Assembly: GCA_944548615.1 (NCBI GenBank)
Contig: OX155967.1
Span: forward strand, 6,496,049 to 6,560,048
DNA from: Micropterix aruncella
Lineage: Eukaryota > Arthropoda > Insecta > Lepidoptera > Micropterigidae
Direction of reading: 5' to 3'
Length of the DNA stretch: 64,000 nucleotides
Shown here: piece after piece, positions 60,330-64,000 of the stretch
Position numbering within the stretch: the first letter of the stretch is position 1
How the letters are laid out: every line of letters starts with the position of its first letter
The notes under the pieces: model-generated
The model's database searches: none
What the model was told of the DNA's origin: nothing
The model's input: the letters and a program-made list of their open reading frames with translations, nothing else
Position numbers and translations under genes: made by a program

Positions 60330-60905
60330 TTTCCTTACTACCCCACAGAAGAACCCCATAGGCAGATGTGATTCAACCAGCGTTTAATAGGCTGATATCA
60401 CCTCAGATCTCTCCATACAACTCCTGATGATCGATAGAGCATAGCAGGCTGAAAACAGTTTGGACTTAACCCCTCAGGCCCCGATTGGCCGATATCGGCC
60501 ACAATACGATTCAGCGTGACGGCCCCGTTTTAATTTAATTTGTTTTATTTTATTATGTTAATATATTTCATTTTAATTATGGGTACAGTGGTTTGGCAGT
60601 AATTAATGTTTTGATGAGACAGTTGTAATTCAATTATTTTACTAATTTTTACAAACATTTTTTGGGACAGCAACTTGTCAATCGGCTGAGGGGCGGAGGC
60701 CTGAAGGGTTAACATGCTCTATATGTAAATTCCAGGACATCTTTTCATCCAGGATTAGTCCGTAGTTAATTTTTAGAGACAATTTCTTGCTGTTAAAATT
60801 TAAAATAACCATTTTAGATTTATTTAAAGATATAGACACACACACTTTGCAATTTATTTCTTTCAAAAGTGAGTAAGTGTGGACTTGATTGTATTGCGCT
60901 AACAA
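60330..60905 (-). pseudogene. LINE reverse-transcriptase fragment interrupted by a MITE
   Basis: Minus strand 60905-60713: LLKEINCKVCVSISLNKSKM, VILNFNSKK, NYGLILDEKMSWNLHIEHV (the region after YADD). Removing the MITE and one TTAA, the frame continues as KSKLFSACYALSIIR and, further on, TLVESHLPMGFF, the expected next RT blocks. So a TTAA-targeting element cut into an already resident LINE. Confidence 0.75.
60470..60708. mobile_element. piggyBac-type MITE, complete, 239 bp
   Basis: TTAA at 60466-60469 and 60709-60712; ends CCCCTCAGGCC / GGCCTGAAGGG. Subterminal CCGATTGGCCGATATCGGCC is itself palindromic in part. The host LINE reading frame proves the 4-bp duplication. Confidence 0.9.
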
Positions 60906-61318
60906 ACATGACTAAGTCATATAAACATATACAATATGATCAAATATACTTGATCAAATTTACTAAAACTGGTTATTTTTCCTTGAACAATATTTGATTA
61001 AGTCATTGATGCTGCCAAAGATTAAATAATATTACCAGCGTTTAATTCCACCGTTCATTCAGATGGAATTGACAAAAGCATCTCATCTCCTTTAATTTAT
61101 ATGCAATTAGGATTGTCCCGAGAATGACATGACAAAATTATTAGAACTTTGTGGTGTAAAAGAAATATAGGTACTTCACATGCCTTGTTGGTAATGAAAC
61201 AAGCGATAAAGGTTTGAGTATAATAATGTCGTATATTCAGAGTCCCAAATACAAAGAATTCCTTTCATTCAATTTTGTCTTATAATTATATCTGCTGAGT
61301 GAAGGTACGATTCCGAAC
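60906..61318. other. Intergenic stretch
   Basis: No coding or terminal motifs recognised. Confidence 0.35.
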
Positions 61319-61633
61319 ATGACTGCAAATTGCAGACCGCAACCGCAAACTGCACTACTGGTGTCAATGCATTATATATATTTTTTTAATTATTTGATAC
61401 TACAGAACAAGATCTTGAGATCAATAGCAAATGTACCGTGGTATATTACCAACAATGAACTACATCAAAACCTGTCTGTGAGCACAGTAAAGGAGGAAAT
61501 CCGAAACACATCAGAGAGATATAAGCAGCGGCTAATTAATCATCCTAACAAATTAGCACGCCAGCTGATGACACAGAACTACGCAAAACGACTGAAGCGA
61601 CACAACATCCTAGAGCTGCAAGACAGACAGTAG
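61319..61633 (+). pseudogene. Jockey-clade LINE ORF2 C-terminal fragment
   Basis: LILQNKILRSIANVPWYITN, NELHQNLSVSTVKEEIRNTS, RYKQRLINHPNKLARQLM and KRLKRHNILEL are the standard C-terminus of Jockey reverse transcriptases (QNK-LR-I--APWY--N--LH-DL-V--V--E-, Y--RL--HPN-LA--L). It ends with a stop, then ~100 bases of 3' UTR. 5'-truncated; the start of the frame before ~61390 is unrelated. Confidence 0.88.
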
Positions 61634-61769
61634 CTCTAGGCCTTAAGGATGAGTGGATGCTCTCGCTGGGGAGCACATTCTGCAAGAGACTAAGCTATGT
61701 CACCACATCGACTCATAGTCCTTCGACTGATTGCCGATAAACCAGGAACAAAAAAAAAAAATATTTTTG

Positions 61770-62170
61770 TTGTTTGAGGCTTTTCTAAGGTCTTTATGAG
61801 CCTTGTAACACTGGGACCATTGCTGATCTATTGTGTTCGCCACCTACTATAGTTCTGCGCTTAGCCTCGTGTTATTTAAGAACCGCAACAGGCTTTTGGA
61901 GACAGATTGTTTTACCTCCTCAGGTGGGAGGTAATGACCACCTGTGGGTGTATCTTTTACGCATCAGCGGGCCACACTTGCACATGAGGTGCAGGGGAGT
62001 TTCCTCTGCCCCTTGGCAGAACCTGCATATTTTCGTGTCCCGGAGCTTGAGGTTGTACATGTGTTTGTTCAGGCCACAGTGCCCCGTGAGCGCCCTCACC
62101 AGTATGCGTAGATTGTTCCTATTTAGCGATAAGGTCTCACGGGCAGTCTTACAGTCAATGCATACTATTG
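61770..62170 (-). pseudogene. RNase-H-type LINE C-terminus, copy 3
   Basis: Minus strand: [38 protein letters not shown], knuckle [27 protein letters not shown], then a frame break. Its 3' UTR (61790-61900 in reverse) matches copies 1 and 2. A short A/T-run marks the 3' end at ~61750. Confidence 0.85.
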
Positions 62171-62656
62171 GTATGCATTTCAAACAGCGCCGTTACTCTG
62201 TGCCGCGGCTTCGGTCTGCATTACTGCTCACGAACCAGTTATGTCGCCGAACAGCATAGTAATAATAAGCGATTTTTGTAATAAAATGAGTTTTTCGGAC
62301 GCCGACGATGAAACATCGATAAATATTGTGGCTTAATATCAAATATCAGTTTGATATCGCCCAAAATAAAACTGAGTACAAAATCAAATTGTCTTTTATT
62401 GAAACGACAACTTCTAAATATATTTTCCATGTACGAAAATGACAATGACTAAATACTAAGCGACCCAGGAATATGAAATTAGTATTATTCGAAAATTTGA
62501 CTACTCTAGCAGACATCACAAAGATTTTTATTGATATTAATAGCATTGCAGACAAAAATAAAGAAAGCATAAAATGTCACATACAACCATCGTCATCTAC
62601 AACTATTATTGATTTAGAGCAGTGGTTCTCAAAAAGGGGTCCGCTTTCCTCTAGGG

Positions 62657-63326
62657 CAGTGTTCCGCAAAGCGTGTGCCGCGGCACACTGGTGTACCGTG
62701 GTCATCATTTGGTGTGCCGCGGAAAATTGTGTAATAAATATTGTGTAATACTAATTTAAATAAAAATAAATTTAAATTGTGTTAGACCCCTGGCTGACAA
62801 GCTATCGCCTAACGCAGCACGCATGCGTATCGAGTAAGTACTTGTATTTACTCGTGTCATTTCATCCCTAGTCCTCAGTCGTCGTTGACGCGCCCGATTG
62901 AATGGGCGTAGCGTCGCATTCGGACATTAAAACTAAAATTTTTCGAAGTAGAGGTAGCACATTTTTGGTTGCATATAAAAAATGAGTATCCACTGCTTTC
63001 AAAGCGTGCTGTTGCAAATCTATTACCATTTGAAACAACATACTTATGCGAATTGGGATTTTCAACTCTCACTACTATTAAATCGAAAAAAAGAGAGCGC
63101 CTGAGGACGATCAATGAAGAAATGAGAGCAGCCTTATCAACGATTGCTCCAAATTTTGATCGCCTGTGCTCTGTTAAACACCCTCACATTTCTCACTAAA
63201 CATCTTTTCATATTGGTTTTAGTAATAAATAAATATTAAATAAACATTGCTTTTTTCTTTGGTGTACCTCTAAAATTTTTTGATTTGATAGGTGTACCTT
63301 GAACACAAAAAGTTTGCGGAACACTG
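62657..63326 (+). mobile_element. Nested hAT element (CAGTGTTC termini) with 8-bp target duplication
   Basis: Ends CAGTGTTCCGCAAA / TTTGCGGAACACTG; CTCTAGGG duplicated exactly (62649-62656, 63327-63334). Left end continues GCGTGTGCCGCGGCACACTG, as at 28920 in reverse. An internally deleted copy retaining the transposase tail; same family as 27588-28937. Confidence 0.92.
62934..63199 (+). pseudogene. hAT transposase C-terminal dimerisation domain
   Basis: [58 protein letters not shown] ending in a stop. This is the hAT family dimerisation region (W---YP-LS--A---L-F-TTYLCE-GFS-L---K---R-RL----DMR-ALS). The catalytic domain is deleted, so the fragment cannot act alone. Confidence 0.9.
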
Positions 63327-63569
63327 CTCTAGGGGACCGCGAAGCGGTTTCGGTAGGACCGCGAGAAACAAGCGCATATTTATTTATATTATATAACTGA
63401 CTGAACTCCATCGTTACCCCCACCACCAAGATTTGACCACTCTCTCTCTTTCTCGCATGGTACTTTGTCCGGTATTCAGTTTTCCTACGCTGCCCTGCGC
63501 TTGTAAGCACAATGCCCTAAACACGTAACAAGTGAGACATATTTATGGAGAATAATAAAGTTAGAGAAT

Positions 63570-63999
63570 AAGAATTTTGCCTCATTTCCACAGCTGAACA
63601 CATATATTGATGAAAATGAGCTTGAAGTCGATGGTGATATCTTTTTGGGTGATAAAACAGGATGTATTCGTTCTTAGCAAAGACATTTCTTCCTATTTTC
63701 ATGATATAAGAAAATTTAGGGAAAAACACCATCGTTTTATCACTAACCCATTTGAACATTCCATTAGTGATCTGCCTTCGGAGGACAATTTAATTTAGGA
63801 GCCGTTTATTGATTTGATAAATGATGAGGGTAGCGATCTTTGGATTGAAATGGCACAGTCCTATACTGATGTTGCAAAGATGGCTTTAGGAGTCCTGATT
63901 CTATTCGCAACCACCTATGAGTGTGAGTCGACTTTTTCTACACTACTTACTATGAGACAAAATGTCGAAATAGATTATACGCAACGAATGGCATGAGAG
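63570..63999 (+). pseudogene. Second hAT transposase C-terminal fragment (partial at edge)
   Basis: The plus-strand frames read FREKHHRFITNPFEHSISDL, a stop, EPFIDLINDEGSDLWIEMAQ, KMALGVLILFATTYECESTF, STLLTMRQNVEI. This matches the NPF-------L--E-FI-L--DE segment and dimerisation motif of Charlie/ZBED-type hAT transposases, but differs from the nested copy. One in-frame stop (63796). Belongs to the outer hAT element. Confidence 0.8.
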
Positions 64000-64000
64000 T

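Larger units (their letters stand above)
62620..64000 (+). mobile_element. Outer hAT element (CAGTGGTTCTCAA terminus), runs off right edge
   Basis: CAGTGGTTCTCAAAAAGGGG at 62620 is a typical hAT/Charlie-type terminus. GGGGTCCGC (62635) and, after the nested hAT, GGGGACCGCGAAGCGGTTTC (63332) read continuously as its subterminal region. A transposase C-terminus follows at 63570-64000. The other end lies beyond the window. Confidence 0.65.

Overview
The window is nuclear DNA of an insect, almost certainly a moth or butterfly (Lepidoptera). Two conserved spliced genes fix it as eukaryotic: ribosomal protein S7 (RpS7, complete, plus strand) and peroxin-13 (Pex13, minus strand, four 3' exons; the 5' end is not found). 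The surrounding AT-rich DNA is packed with transposable elements typical of lepidopteran genomes: Jockey/CR1-, RTE-, RNase-H- and restriction-endonuclease-type LINEs, piggyBac, mariner, hAT, pogo-like and PIF/Harbinger DNA transposons, many MITEs, and tRNA-derived SINEs. LAYOUT: 0-3 kb, an apparently young non-LTR retrotransposon on the minus strand (ORF1 plus the endonuclease part of ORF2, which leaves the left edge). 3-5 kb, a decayed RT copy ending in a long TA microsatellite. 5-8 kb, a mariner copy split by an insertion. 9.2-11 kb, a composite element holding two GC-rich modules. 13-16.3 kb, a decayed near-complete ORF2 of another LINE. 17-20 kb, LINE tail, minisatellite and unclassified repeats. 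20.3-21.7 kb, a single-exon ORF for a basic 415-residue protein with four exact-length 68-residue repeats. 22-23.1 kb, a hAT element with its 8-bp target duplication, carrying a nested foldback. 26.0-33.6 kb, RpS7, with its two large introns filled by nested transposons. 33.8-44.1 kb, intergenic transposons between the convergent RpS7 and Pex13. 44.15-55.9 kb, Pex13, whose 7.7-kb last intron holds a piggyBac-family element with perfect termini and TTAA target sites. 56-64 kb, fragments of piggyBac, LINE and nested hAT elements. HOW THE PARTS RELATE: RpS7 (cytosolic small ribosomal subunit) and Pex13 (peroxisomal import docking) are unrelated housekeeping genes; the rest is mainly a record of nested insertions. 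MOST NOTABLE: (1) a dispersed family of ~640-730-bp GC-rich modules at five sites, three of them flanked by 13-15-bp direct repeats of local DNA, as expected of retroposition; (2) a short inverted-repeat family in which all three copies have 7-bp target duplications (two exact, one 6 of 7); (3) the 4 x 68-residue repeat protein; (4) a pogo-like MITE hit by a hAT element, after which the hAT end plus MITE was amplified as a 357-bp tandem trimer. All homology statements come from reading motifs by eye; no database search was possible.
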